Origin: MWCO01 sp964488865
GTDB lineage: Bacteria > Myxococcota_A > Polyangia > Polyangiales > Polyangiaceae
Reading direction: 5' to 3'
Assembly: GCA_964488865.1 (NCBI GenBank)
Contig: CAZAWR010000005.1
Coordinates: 146,445-210,444, forward strand
DNA: 64,000 nt
The notes under the pieces are model-generated. The model was given only the letters and a program-made list of their open reading frames with translations. It was not told the origin of the DNA and did not search any database. Made by a program: the position numbers and the translations under genes. Within the stretch, counting starts at the first letter, position 1, and each line of letters begins with the position of its first letter. Below, one piece after another: positions 19,799 to 28,515 of this stretch.

Positions 19799-21186
19799 TC
19801 CGACACCACCTCCACGGGCTCGGTTGCGTATGCGATGCACGCGAGCACGTACCCACTCTCTCGCTCCCGCGCGGTCAGCGCGTTGGGTTCATCCATGTGC
19901 ACCGCACCCCGGCGGAGCTTCACCTTGCAGGCCGCGCACCCGCCCATCGCGCAGGACGACCGAAGCGGCAATCCTGCCGCGACGCCTGCCTGAAGCAGCG
20001 TCTTGCCCGCGGGGATGACGACCTCCCACGAGGTCCCGCGGACGTGGTAGACGCCTCGCTGGGGAGCGTCGGGACGGGGGGACGTCTGACGCGGCGTCAC
20101 GAAGCGCTCGCGCCGGATTCGCGACGTGGGCACGCCTCGGCTTTCGAGCATTTCCGTGAGCGCCTGCATCATCGCTTCAGGACCGCAGAGCATGTAGTCC
20201 GTGTGCGCTTCGCCTTCTTGCGCAGCATCGATCAACGACGACACGAACGTCGGGTCCACCCTTCCCTTGTTTCCTCGCCACCCATCGGAAGGACGGCTCA
20301 GCACGTGGTGGACGCGGAAGCGACCCGGGTGGGCCGTGACCAGGTGCTCGATGGGCTCCCGAAAGAGAATCGAAGCCTCGGACCGGTTGCCGTACGCGAG
20401 GTCCACATCCGTGCCCGGCTCGCCTTGGAGGAGTGCGGGGATGATCGACATCATGGGCGTGATCCCCGCTCCTGCCGCCAGCATCAGGAACCGCCGGCGT
20501 TGCCCAGGGTCTGGTGTCTCCGTGAAGGTTCCCGAGGGACCGTGCGCTTCGATCATGTCGCCGGGCTTCACGCGATCGTGAAGGTAGGTCGACACGGTCC
20601 CCCCCTCGACACGTCGAACGGCAATGCGCAGCGCGGGCAGCACGTCCGGCGTGGAACAGATTGAGTACGCTCGCCTGTGAACCACGCCATCGACGCGGAC
20701 GCTCACCGTGACGAACTGGCCGGGAACAAACCCTTGCATGCCCCCAGGGGGAACCAGAAACTCCACCACCACGGCGTCGCCGGTCGGATGTTCGACGGAC
20801 ATCACGCGCAACCACCCTGGCGTTTCGGCGTGCTGTGGCTGGTGCCGCGGCGCTTGGCGGGATCGAAACGGCGGGGGATGCCGTCCCCGAAGTTGCATCG
20901 ACAAGTAGTCGAGGTCGCGTCGAGCGGACACGTACCGTGTGGCGACGGGGCGAGGAAGGATGTGTTCGAGCGGGTCGATCGATGCGAGCGGTACCGGAGT
21001 CCGCAGCCCGATCGTGGGGCTTCGAAAGGGAGGTTCGTGGATGCCGCGAAGCGAGTCGACGACGGATTGGGCGTCGAGTCGGGTTCGGTCGATGCGGAGG
21101 TGCCAGCGTCTCGGGAGGATCCGAGCGACGCAGGCGGCTGCAAGGTCGATGGCCGACACCGGCCGGAAGGAGAGGGTCGACGGCAT
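19795..21186 (-). CDS. Ferredoxin reductase with FAD, NAD and C-terminal [2Fe-2S] domains
   Basis: A 463-residue flavoprotein. After about 110 N-terminal residues of unknown role comes an FNR-like module: the FAD motif HRRAYSICS, the NAD-binding AGAGITPMMSI and YMLCGPEAMM. A plant-type [2Fe-2S] domain closes the protein, with ligands in SSCAMGGCAACKVKL and YVLACIA. Organisation and the N-terminal extension resemble reductases that serve membrane or diiron desaturases (Rv3230c type). No clear ribosome site marks ATG 21186, but sequence upstream loses coding character. It leads the operon reductase-MerR-diiron oxygenase and probably passes NAD(P)H electrons to the diiron enzyme. Confidence 0.9.
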   Translation of the reverse strand: MPSTLSFRPVSAIDLAAACVARILPRRWHLRIDRTRLDAQSVVDSLRGIHEPPFRSPTIGLRTPVPLASIDPLEHILPRPVATRYVSARRDLDYLSMQLRGRHPPPFRSRQAPRHQPQHAETPGWLRVMSVEHPTGDAVVVEFLVPPGGMQGFVPGQFVTVSVRVDGVVHRRAYSICSTPDVLPALRIAVRRVEGGTVSTYLHDRVKPGDMIEAHGPSGTFTETPDPGQRRRFLMLAAGAGITPMMSIIPALLQGEPGTDVDLAYGNRSEASILFREPIEHLVTAHPGRFRVHHVLSRPSDGWRGNKGRVDPTFVSSLIDAAQEGEAHTDYMLCGPEAMMQALTEMLESRGVPTSRIRRERFVTPRQTSPRPDAPQRGVYHVRGTSWEVVIPAGKTLLQAGVAAGLPLRSSCAMGGCAACKVKLRRGAVHMDEPNALTARERESGYVLACIAYATEPVEVVSE

Positions 21187-21213
21187 GGAGAGACGTTTGG
21201 GCCCGCCTCGCCA

Positions 21214-21229
21214 AGTGTCAAGTGACACT
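21214..21229. promoter_or_regulatory. Perfect inverted repeat upstream of the ferredoxin reductase operon
   Basis: AGTGTCA-AG-TGACACT: perfect 7-base arms with a 2-base spacer, starting 28 bases before the reductase ATG on the minus strand. The minus strand reads TTGACA through one arm, so a regulator bound here could block a -35 element. The MerR protein of the operon and the divergent protein at 21369 are both candidate binders. Confidence 0.5.
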
Positions 21230-21368
21230 AAGCACTTTACGGTTTCCCCGCTCTCGCAGAAACACGCTGAACCCGCTCGCTTTCCCTGTACTTCTTCGGC
21301 ACGGGCAACGTTGGGTGCTAACCTGACGTCCAGCCCGACCAAAACGACCACCACCCGGAACGCCAACC

Positions 21369-22085
21369 TTGACTCCTAGCGCCCTGTACACCTGCCACGT
21401 GGACGGCAACTCATGCGAAGTCGCTGATGCCGTCGTTCCGCTCTCTCGCCTGCCAGGCTCGCGCGCGTCCACACGCCTGCGGCTAGCGTTCGAGCAGGTC
21501 GCCGACTGTCTTCCTTGCTCCACGTGCCGAGAGGCCGCAGCTGCCGTCGAGCGTCTTCGCGGCACACGGTTCGGCAAACACGAACGGAACATCCTGTTGT
21601 ACTCGCCCGGTCCGGCTGCCCAGTCGGGGGCCATCCTCGACCCCGAGCTCACGACCCATTCCGACCGCGAGACGTACCTGCGTGCCATCCGCAAGCTTGC
21701 ACGCCTGGGACTGCTGGACGCAGGCCGCAGGCTCGTCCGCGTCGAGACCGGGGGCAAGCGAAAGGACGGCTCGTCCGTCTCCCGCGCCTACGCCCACCGC
21801 ACCCTCCGCCAGACGGAGCTGGGGGCTATCGTCGTCGACTGCTATCGATCCGACATGGAGTCAGGACGGCCCATCCGGTGGGAACGGCGCATCGACGACA
21901 TCCACCTCCGGGCTCGTTCGTCTGCAGCCGAATTGCTTGCGTTGTTTGCAGAATCCTTGGAGGCCCGCCTCGAGACCCTCGCGGTCGACGCCCAGGGTAT
22001 GGGCGCCGGACCGAAGGAAGCTCGCGAATTGCGGTACTTAGTGCAACCGCTGCACGATGCCCTGAGGCAGGCCGTCGGGCGCTAG
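21369..22085 (+). CDS. Uncharacterised protein with Cys cluster and winged-helix-like segment
   Basis: A 238-residue protein of unknown function. Near residues 53-56 it has CLPCSTC, a possible metal or Fe-S site, with two more N-terminal Cys. A middle segment (about 70-155: GKHERNILLYSP, YLRAIRKLARLGLLD, RLVRVETGGKRKDGSS) has the helix-helix-helix-wing look of a winged-helix DNA-binding fold, and an Arg-rich C-terminal helical part follows. The start is uncertain: TTG 21369 gives the longest plausible protein, GTG 21399 is an alternative, and neither has a ribosome site. It diverges from the ferredoxin reductase operon. Its stop is the first base of a strong inverted repeat. Confidence 0.7.
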   Translation: MTPSALYTCHVDGNSCEVADAVVPLSRLPGSRASTRLRLAFEQVADCLPCSTCREAAAAVERLRGTRFGKHERNILLYSPGPAAQSGAILDPELTTHSDRETYLRAIRKLARLGLLDAGRRLVRVETGGKRKDGSSVSRAYAHRTLRQTELGAIVVDCYRSDMESGRPIRWERRIDDIHLRARSSAAELLALFAESLEARLETLAVDAQGMGAGPKEARELRYLVQPLHDALRQAVGR

Positions 22086-22140
22086 TGTCGCGTGTCCGAA
22101 GTACGTTCCGACTTCCGGCACTCGCAGGGACACGCGACAC
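22085..22140 (+). terminator. 13-base-pair perfect stem-loop at gene end
   Basis: GTGTCGCGTGTCC (22085-22097) pairs perfectly with GGACACGCGACAC (22128-22140). The 30-base loop contains a further small stem (GAAGT/ACTTC). It begins at the last base of the preceding stop codon, as expected of a terminator, but no T-run follows. It could alternatively be a protein-binding site or a mobile inverted repeat. Confidence 0.5.
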
Positions 22141-22290
22141 CGGTGGGGGACCCGGAGTGGACGGAGGCCAGATTGCTAGATTGCTGGCCGGAGTCCAGGG
22201 AGGACCACGGAGCCGAAGGCGAGGCGTTTTGGGGTGAGCCGCGGTGAGCGCGGCGATGGCTTTTCGAAAGCCCCCTTGGAAAGACCTAGA

Positions 22291-22320
22291 CCCAAAGCAG
22301 CGCGGAGCGCTTGATTTGGG
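22291..22320 (-). terminator. Candidate terminator after the DUF4190 gene
   Basis: On the minus strand, 22 bases after the stop at 22343, CCCAAA (22291-22296) pairs with TTTGGG (22315-22320), and AGCGC (22299-22303) pairs with GCGCT (22307-22311) around a 3-base loop. The sequence after the hairpin (TCTAGGTCTTTCC) is moderately T-rich. Confidence 0.5.
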
Positions 22321-22342
22321 ACTAGCCTCCGGCGGACCGTCG

Positions 22343-22804
22343 TCACGCTCCCAGGGCGGCCATGCCGAAGATCCCCAAGAGCATCAGCAGATAGAACACC
22401 CCGATGAACACGTAGATCAGGACGTTGATGCCCCCTACGATCATGCCCGCGATCGCGAGGGGATTTCCATCCCATCGTGTGGGCTCCGCCGCGATCGCGC
22501 TGCGAGCCATTTGACCACAGATGAGGGCGACCACGCCACCGAGCAAGGGGCACAAGAACCAGCTGACGATCCCGGCCACGAGCGAGACGATGGCCATCGT
22601 GTGGACCTGGCGGAAAGGTGGAGGCGGAGGATAGTAACCCGGACCGAAGCCTCCGCCCGGCGGACCGTAGCCTCCGCCCCCAGGGGGAGGCCCAAAGCCT
22701 CCTTGCGGAGGGGGTGCATATCCGCCCTGTGGCGGCGGCCCAAAGCCGCCTGGGCCAGGCGCCGCGAAGTTCCAGGAAGGGGACAGCCCGCTGGCTTGTT
22801 GCAT
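22343..22804 (-). CDS. DUF4190-type membrane protein with Gly/Pro-rich N-terminus
   Basis: A 153-residue protein. Residues 1-65 are low-complexity Gly-Pro-Tyr-Gln repeats (GGFGPPPQGGYAPPPQGG). Two hydrophobic helices follow: AIVSLVAGIVSWFLCPLLGG and a second around LAIAGMIVGGINVLIYVFIG. This is the DUF4190 pattern, in which a flexible cytosolic arm precedes a small two-helix membrane domain. The function of the family is not established. A hairpin terminator lies just downstream. No strong ribosome site precedes the ATG. Confidence 0.85.
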   Translation of the reverse strand: MQQASGLSPSWNFAAPGPGGFGPPPQGGYAPPPQGGFGPPPGGGGYGPPGGGFGPGYYPPPPPFRQVHTMAIVSLVAGIVSWFLCPLLGGVVALICGQMARSAIAAEPTRWDGNPLAIAGMIVGGINVLIYVFIGVFYLLMLLGIFGMAALGA

Positions 22805-22855
22805 CCGACGATGGTCGTGGTTCGCTGCGGGTCTGTCAACGGGTATGCTCCGAGT

Positions 22856-23809
22856 TCACTTCGCGACCAACTTGATGGCGATGTGCACACGCCGTCCTGT
22901 GCGCAGCGTGAACGTTGCATATCCGGGCTCGCCCTTGTGCGGAGCCGCAAACCCCAGCGCGTAGGGGCCCGCCATCGAGGGATCATCGCCCGGAGTCGTC
23001 TCCACCTGCTCGATGCGCGCTTCGAGCAAGAACGTCTCGCTTCCCGCCTGGGGCTCGGTGCCGGTCAGCGCGAAACGCCCCGCGCGCAACAGCGCAAGCG
23101 TCCTCTCGATCAGGCGAACCAGGTGCTCCGGTGCGCGGGGCGACTCTGACGGAACCGCCCTCACCAACTTCCCAGTGTCATCCACCTCCAGGCTCACCTG
23201 CAGGGAACCGGCAGGGCCGAGGGGCAGGGTCCCCCACACGGGATCGCCGGTGTTCGCGATGGGCATGGCACGGGCGAACGCGGTGGCCAGGTTGCGCACC
23301 CCCCGCGCGGGACCTGCCGCGCCAAAAGTCCCCGGCTGTCCAGCGTCCGGTCCTTGCCCTCCCGCCTGCTGCCCCCCAGAAGGGATAGCGACTGGCGACG
23401 GGCCTGCGGACTGCGTCGAGACGGGTTGCGGGGGCCGCGCGGGCGGTTGTGCGGATGGAGCGCCACGATAAGGCTTCGCCGAGGGGGCTGGTTCCGGCGA
23501 CGTGGCCGGTTCGTCGTCCGGGGTCACGGACGGCATTGGAAGGGGACGCTCGTTCTCTCGTGGAACCTCGGGAGGGGTCGCAGCGGGCTTCTCCACGGGA
23601 GGCGCGGGCCGTCCCCCTCGAGCCGGTGAATCCTCTTGCGTATGGATGTCGAACGTCTCGCCCGCCCAGGAGTCACTTCCGCGCTCATCTTCCTCGCCTG
23701 GGGCCGAAACGGCTCCCGCCGACACCACGCTGGCGCCGGCCACGACCAACACGCCATGGAGCACCATGGAGACAAGGAAGCAGAGGGTTGTGATCGAATC
23801 CCGCTTCAT
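22856..23809 (-). CDS. TonB-like protein with Pro-rich spacer
   Basis: A 317-residue protein with one N-terminal membrane helix (TTLCFLVSMVLHGVLVVAGA, MVLH as in many TonB/TolA-type anchors), a long Pro/Glu/Ala-rich periplasmic spacer (PPVEKPAATPPEVPRENE), and a C-terminal globular domain (about 190-317). The domain has a TonB/AgmX-like pattern of SLQVSLEVDDTGKLVRAVPS followed by helices. Start at ATG 23809 places the membrane helix at the N-terminus; the frame is open further upstream without coding signs. No ExbB/ExbD or TonB-dependent receptor is encoded nearby, so an energy-transducing role is only inferred. Confidence 0.75.
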   Translation of the reverse strand: MKRDSITTLCFLVSMVLHGVLVVAGASVVSAGAVSAPGEEDERGSDSWAGETFDIHTQEDSPARGGRPAPPVEKPAATPPEVPRENERPLPMPSVTPDDEPATSPEPAPSAKPYRGAPSAQPPARPPQPVSTQSAGPSPVAIPSGGQQAGGQGPDAGQPGTFGAAGPARGVRNLATAFARAMPIANTGDPVWGTLPLGPAGSLQVSLEVDDTGKLVRAVPSESPRAPEHLVRLIERTLALLRAGRFALTGTEPQAGSETFLLEARIEQVETTPGDDPSMAGPYALGFAAPHKGEPGYATFTLRTGRRVHIAIKLVAK

Positions 23810-24043
23810 GCCAGCGAACGTGTCGTCCGACGCACGACGATCCCATGGTAGCGGACACGGCAGGCATCGTCTTGCTTCGGCGGAGGTCATGGACGGTTGG
23901 GGTGACAACGAGGCGGGTCGTGAGTTCCGTGGGGACGATGGGAACCTAGCGGTTTGGGGCTAGGCGGATCTTCCGGCGTCTGGCTCGGGGGCCTCTTCAG
24001 TCGTATGATCCGCTGAACCCACTTTGCTCTCGGAGAACGAATC

Positions 24044-26095
24044 ATGACGCACCGTGCGACCGAACGCCTTGGCTGTGCTCTCGCCGTCCTTGCCGCTCTC
24101 GCTACCAGCCACTGTGGGTCGGACGGCGAGGATGTCGCCCCCGGGGATGGGGGTGCCGGCGATGTGGGGGGAGGGGACGCGGACGCTGGGCAGGACGTTT
24201 TTTCTCAGGACGCTCCCGTGTTTGACGTGGGGCCCGGGGACGCCGACCAGGACGCGAGCGACGCGGGGGATGCGGAGACGACGGGGTGCGGAGATGGGAA
24301 GATCCAGCCGGGCGAGGTGTGTGATGACGGCAACGGCGTATCGGGGGATGGGTGCTCCGCGACCTGCGATGCAGTGGAGAACGACTATGCCTGCCCTTAC
24401 CCGGGAGAAGAGTGCGTGTCGACGGTGGTCTGTGGGGATAGGAGGGTTTCAGGCACGGAGACGTGTGACGACGGCAACCAGGGAGCGGGAGATGGTTGCG
24501 ATTCTGCGTGTCAGATCGAGGCGGGCTGGGTGTGCCCCGTGGTGGGGGAGCGCTGCATGGCGGCCGCGTGCGGAGATGGTATTCGTGCAGGGAACGAGGA
24601 ATGTGACGATGGGGTGCTGGGGGATGGAGATGGCTGTTCTTCGGACTGCAACCTAGAGCCGGGCTGGGCCTGTGACACGCCGGGCGAACCTTGCCATCTT
24701 GCGATCTGTGGTGATGGGACCTGGGAAGGCGACGAGGCTTGTGACGACGGGAACGACGTCGTGGGCGACGGCTGCAACCCGTTTTGCGAGGTAGAGCCCG
24801 ACTGCACCGGGGGTGGGGCTTGTGCCTCCGCGTGCGGGGACGGGATGATCCTGCCGGGGGACGACGAAGAGTGCGACGACGGAAACACGAAGGGTGGAGA
24901 CGGGTGTTCGGTGGACTGCAAGGTGGAAGTCGGCTTCGGGTGCGAGACGATTGTGACGGACTTGCCCGACGAGCTGGAGGTGCCAGTGACGTTCCGGGAC
25001 TTCATCTCCCTTCCGGTGGGAGGCGGGATCCGGCACCCGGACTTCCAGATCTTCGGCGGTAGCGATCCGACACCGGGACTCGTTCAAACGAACGTGGGGG
25101 CGGATGGCAAGCCCGTGTACACGGGAATCTGCGAGCAAGGGAACCTCGTCGGTCCCTGCCCCTGGGGAGCGCAGACGACCAGCCAGTTGGCTTTCGACCA
25201 ATGGTACAGGGACGTGCCGTCCGTGAACGTCACCGAGGTGGCGAAGATGGTGCTCGCCCGCCAACCGAGTGGCTCGTACTATTTTCCGGACGCCGCTTTC
25301 TTCCCGCTCGACGGCAAGGGGTGGATTGCCGCGGGGCTGGAGCAAACGAGCGACGGTCACAATTTCGGTTTCACGAGCGAGTTGCGTACGTGGTTCGAGT
25401 TCAAGGGTGGAGAGGAGCTTCAGTTCGCAGGCGACGATGACGTTTGGGTGTTCATCAACCGCCGGCTCGTGGTGGACCTGGGGGGGCTCCATCCCCAGCG
25501 TTCCGGAGGCGTGACGCTCGACGATGTCCAGGCCCAGGCCCTCCAGTTGGAGGTGGGGAAGATCTACGAGACCGTCCTGTTTCATGCGGAACGTCGCACC
25601 AACGCGTCGAACTTCAATCTCACGCTTACGGGGTTCGTGCAAGCCAAGAGCCGGTGCGAGTCGGAGTGTGGGGATGGGATTCTCGCGGGGGACGAGGAGT
25701 GCGACGACGGGGTGAATGACGGGAGCTGGGGGTCCTGCACGGAGGATTGTCGCTTGGGGCCGTATTGCGGGGACGGGGAGCACCAGGCGCCCTTCGAAGA
25801 GTGCGATGACGGGGTCAACCTGACCCCGTACAGCGCGACGGGGCAGCCGGGCTGTGCCCCGGGGTGCACGCTGGGGGCGTATTGTGGCGATGCGAAGGTC
25901 GACAGCCTTTTTGGTGAGGAGTGCGACGACGGGCAGAACGAGGGTGGGTACGGCGGGTGCACGCCATTGTGTCGGCTGGACTCGCGCTGCGGGGACGGGG
26001 AGTTGGACACCGCGCACGGCGAGGAGTGTGACGACGGCAACGCTGTTTCGGGGGACGGGTGCTCGGCGGATTGCAGGAAGGAGGGGCCGAAGTAG
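24044..26095 (+). CDS. Lipoprotein with fibro-slime domain and Myxococcus Cys-rich repeats
   Basis: A 683-residue exported protein with a lipobox at LATSHC, then an Asp/Gly/Ala linker. About five copies of the myxo-type disulfide repeat (CGDG...G.E.CDDGN...GDGCS..C) follow. A fibro-slime domain occupies about residues 305-535, recognised by TFRDFISLPVG, GKGWIAAGLEQ, and the core FAGDDDVWVFINRRLVVDLG plus HAERRTNASNFNLTLTGF. At least four more Cys repeats end the protein. Fibro-slime domains occur in secreted carbohydrate-binding or matrix proteins. The ribosome site CGGAGAAC lies before the ATG. Probably a surface adhesin or matrix component. Confidence 0.92.
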   Translation: MTHRATERLGCALAVLAALATSHCGSDGEDVAPGDGGAGDVGGGDADAGQDVFSQDAPVFDVGPGDADQDASDAGDAETTGCGDGKIQPGEVCDDGNGVSGDGCSATCDAVENDYACPYPGEECVSTVVCGDRRVSGTETCDDGNQGAGDGCDSACQIEAGWVCPVVGERCMAAACGDGIRAGNEECDDGVLGDGDGCSSDCNLEPGWACDTPGEPCHLAICGDGTWEGDEACDDGNDVVGDGCNPFCEVEPDCTGGGACASACGDGMILPGDDEECDDGNTKGGDGCSVDCKVEVGFGCETIVTDLPDELEVPVTFRDFISLPVGGGIRHPDFQIFGGSDPTPGLVQTNVGADGKPVYTGICEQGNLVGPCPWGAQTTSQLAFDQWYRDVPSVNVTEVAKMVLARQPSGSYYFPDAAFFPLDGKGWIAAGLEQTSDGHNFGFTSELRTWFEFKGGEELQFAGDDDVWVFINRRLVVDLGGLHPQRSGGVTLDDVQAQALQLEVGKIYETVLFHAERRTNASNFNLTLTGFVQAKSRCESECGDGILAGDEECDDGVNDGSWGSCTEDCRLGPYCGDGEHQAPFEECDDGVNLTPYSATGQPGCAPGCTLGAYCGDAKVDSLFGEECDDGQNEGGYGGCTPLCRLDSRCGDGELDTAHGEECDDGNAVSGDGCSADCRKEGPK

Positions 26096-26154
26096 GTGTG
26101 GTGGCGTGAATCGGTCCCCACGGACAACCGGCTGCTGCTATAGATGGCCCCATC

Positions 26155-27111
26155 ATGGAACCCCCCGCAGAACAGCGTCCTCACCGATCCGGAACCGCGG
26201 CCATCGTGGGTCGCGCGAACGTCGGCAAGAGCACGTTGCTCAACGCCGCGCTTCGAGAGCGTTTGGCGATCGTGACCCCGACCCCTCAGACCACCCGTGA
26301 CAGGATTCTCGGCGTGGTCCGTCACGGCGACGCCCAGATCGCCCTGGTGGATACGCCTGGATTGCACCGTCCGAAGAGCCGGCTTGGTCGACGGATGAAC
26401 ACCATGGCCCGGGACGCCGCGCGGGAAGCGGACGTCCTGGTGTTTGTGACGGCGATCCCGAAGAACGCGCATCACGACTTGGCTCCCGCCGGCAGGGATG
26501 TGGAGCTTCTCCAGCAAGTCGACCCGGACAGCCGGGCCGTTCTGGTCGTCAACAAGATCGACCTGCTCGGCAAGCACCGATCGGCCTTGCTTCCCCTGCT
26601 CGAGCGGTTCTCGGAGGTCCGGCGCTTCTCGGCGGTCGTGCCGATCAGTGCCCTTCGCGACGACGGCATCGACCTGCTGCTCAGTGAAATCTCCAAGCTC
26701 TTGCCGGAACGAGGCCCTGCCTACGACGATGACTTCCTGACGGACCGCCCCGTGCGGTTCTTCGCGTCCGAGTACGTGCGCGAGCAGGTGATCCTCGCGA
26801 CGAAGCAAGAGATTCCCCACAGCGTGGCGGTGTCCATCGAACGCTTCGAGGACGGGGAGAAGGTGACGCACATCGATGCCACCGTGCGGTGTGCTCGCGA
26901 CGGGCAACGCAAGATCATCATCGGCAAGGGGGGCGAGCGGCTGAAGGGCGTCGGCGTGGCGGCGCGCCAGCGCATCGAAGCCCTCATCGGCAGACAGGTG
27001 CACCTGAGCTTGTGGGTGACGACCGACGAGGGGTGGCCCGAGTCCGCGCGGGCCTTGGATTCGCTTGGCTACGTGTCCGTGTCCGGGGAAGGCGAAGAGG
27101 CAACCCCATGA
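26155..27111 (+). CDS. era: GTPase Era
   Basis: A 318-residue essential GTPase assisting 30S maturation by binding 16S rRNA 3' sequence. G1 is GRANVGKST (residues 19-27, with Ala where Pro is usual), G2 TPQTTRDR, G3 DTPGLH, G4 NKID and G5 SALRDDG. The C-terminal KH RNA-binding domain has RKIIIGKGGERLKGVGVAAR and the LSLWVTTDEGWPE tail. Its TGA overlaps the ATG of der (ATGA at 27108-27111), so the two ribosome-assembly GTPases are translationally coupled. Confidence 0.96.
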   Translation: MEPPAEQRPHRSGTAAIVGRANVGKSTLLNAALRERLAIVTPTPQTTRDRILGVVRHGDAQIALVDTPGLHRPKSRLGRRMNTMARDAAREADVLVFVTAIPKNAHHDLAPAGRDVELLQQVDPDSRAVLVVNKIDLLGKHRSALLPLLERFSEVRRFSAVVPISALRDDGIDLLLSEISKLLPERGPAYDDDFLTDRPVRFFASEYVREQVILATKQEIPHSVAVSIERFEDGEKVTHIDATVRCARDGQRKIIIGKGGERLKGVGVAARQRIEALIGRQVHLSLWVTTDEGWPESARALDSLGYVSVSGEGEEATP

Positions 27112-28502
27112 GCGGCAGCAAGCCCCGTGGAAAAGGCAAAGAGAAGGAACGAGGGCGTCTGCCTCACCAGGCCAACGCGCTCGTCGCGATCGTGGGACGC
27201 CCGAACGTCGGGAAGTCCACGATCTTCAATCGTCTGGTGGGCAGGCGTGAGGCTATCGTTCACGACGAGCCCGGTGTCACCCGCGACCGCCACTATGCCG
27301 AAGCCTGGTCCCTGGGCCGGCGCTACACCATCGTCGATACCGGTGGCTTCGACCCCGAGAGCGACGACCCGATGCGCCAGGGCATCTCGCGACAGGTTCA
27401 GGTAGCGATCGAGGAGGCGGACCTGATCGTGTGCGTGTTCGATGGGGTCCAGGGCGCCACGGACGCGGACCGCCAGGCCGTCAACTTGCTCCGTCGAAGC
27501 GGTCGTCCCGTGGTCTACGTCGCGAACAAGGCCGACTCCGACAGGTCCGCGTTCGAATCCAACGAGCTCTACTCGCTCGGCGTCGAGACCATTCATGCCA
27601 TCAGCGCCCTGCACGGTCGCGGCTTCAACGACCTCGAAGACGCTCTCGTTCGCGCCCTGCCCCCTGCTGACGAGCTCACCGCTCCCGACCAGGAGGACAT
27701 GATCCGCGTCGCCGTGGTCGGACGTCCCAACGCCGGCAAATCGTCGCTCGTCAATCGCCTCGCTGGCGAAGACCGAACCCTCGTCGATGCCCGACCGGGA
27801 ACCACACGCGATCCCGTCGATACCTTGATCGAGCGCGACGGAAGGAAGTTCCTTCTTGTGGATACCGCCGGTATCCGTCGGAAGAGTTTGGTGGTCAAGG
27901 AGCACGACGCCGTGGAGGTGGTGAGCGTCCTTCGGGCCATGCGGGCCATGGAAGAGGCGGAGATCGTCGTGCTGATGTGCGATGCTGCCATCGGGGTCGC
28001 CGAGCAGGACGCGAAGATTCTCGGGCTTGCCGACGAGCGGGGACGAGCCGTGGTCGTCGTGCTCAACAAGATGGATCAGCTCGACCGCGAGAAGCTCGTG
28101 GAGGCGGAGAAGATAGCGAAGGAGAAGCTGTCCTTTGCCCCCTGGGTCCCGTACGTGGCCACCAGCGCCCTGACGGGCAGAGGAACCCAGGCCTTGTTGC
28201 GCAAGATCGTCGCCGTACGCGAGAACTTTCACCGGCGCGTCCCGACGGCGGAGCTGAACCGCTTCTTCGAATCGGTGCTCAAGACCCACCCACCTCCGAC
28301 ACAAGGAGGCAGGGCTCCGCGTCTGTACTACGTGACCCAGGCCGAGACGGCGCCACCGTTGTTCGCCGTGATGTCGAGCTCGCCGGAGTCGGTCCACTTC
28401 AGCTACCAGCGGTATGTGAAGAACCAGCTTCGCAAGGCCTTCGACTTCGAGGGCGTGCCCGTTCGCGTTGCCTATCGCGCGAGGCGACGACGGGAGACGT
28501 GA
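27108..28502 (+). CDS. der: GTPase Der (EngA), tandem GTPase
   Basis: A 464-residue protein with two consecutive GTPase domains and a KH-like C-terminal domain, needed for 50S assembly. Domain 1 G1 is GRPNVGKST (30-38), then DTGGFD and NKAD. Domain 2 has GRPNAGKSS, PGTTRDPVDT, DTAGIRRK and NKMD. The C-terminal region (TAELNRFFES, SFSYQRY-like SVHFSYQRYVKNQLRKAFDF) matches Der. A short basic extension (SGSKPRGKGKEKERG) precedes domain 1. Start at ATG 27108 is set by overlap with era. It converges on the lipoprotein gene. Confidence 0.96.
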   Translation: MSGSKPRGKGKEKERGRLPHQANALVAIVGRPNVGKSTIFNRLVGRREAIVHDEPGVTRDRHYAEAWSLGRRYTIVDTGGFDPESDDPMRQGISRQVQVAIEEADLIVCVFDGVQGATDADRQAVNLLRRSGRPVVYVANKADSDRSAFESNELYSLGVETIHAISALHGRGFNDLEDALVRALPPADELTAPDQEDMIRVAVVGRPNAGKSSLVNRLAGEDRTLVDARPGTTRDPVDTLIERDGRKFLLVDTAGIRRKSLVVKEHDAVEVVSVLRAMRAMEEAEIVVLMCDAAIGVAEQDAKILGLADERGRAVVVVLNKMDQLDREKLVEAEKIAKEKLSFAPWVPYVATSALTGRGTQALLRKIVAVRENFHRRVPTAELNRFFESVLKTHPPPTQGGRAPRLYYVTQAETAPPLFAVMSSSPESVHFSYQRYVKNQLRKAFDFEGVPVRVAYRARRRRET

Positions 28503-28515
28503 GGGCTCGCCCAGC

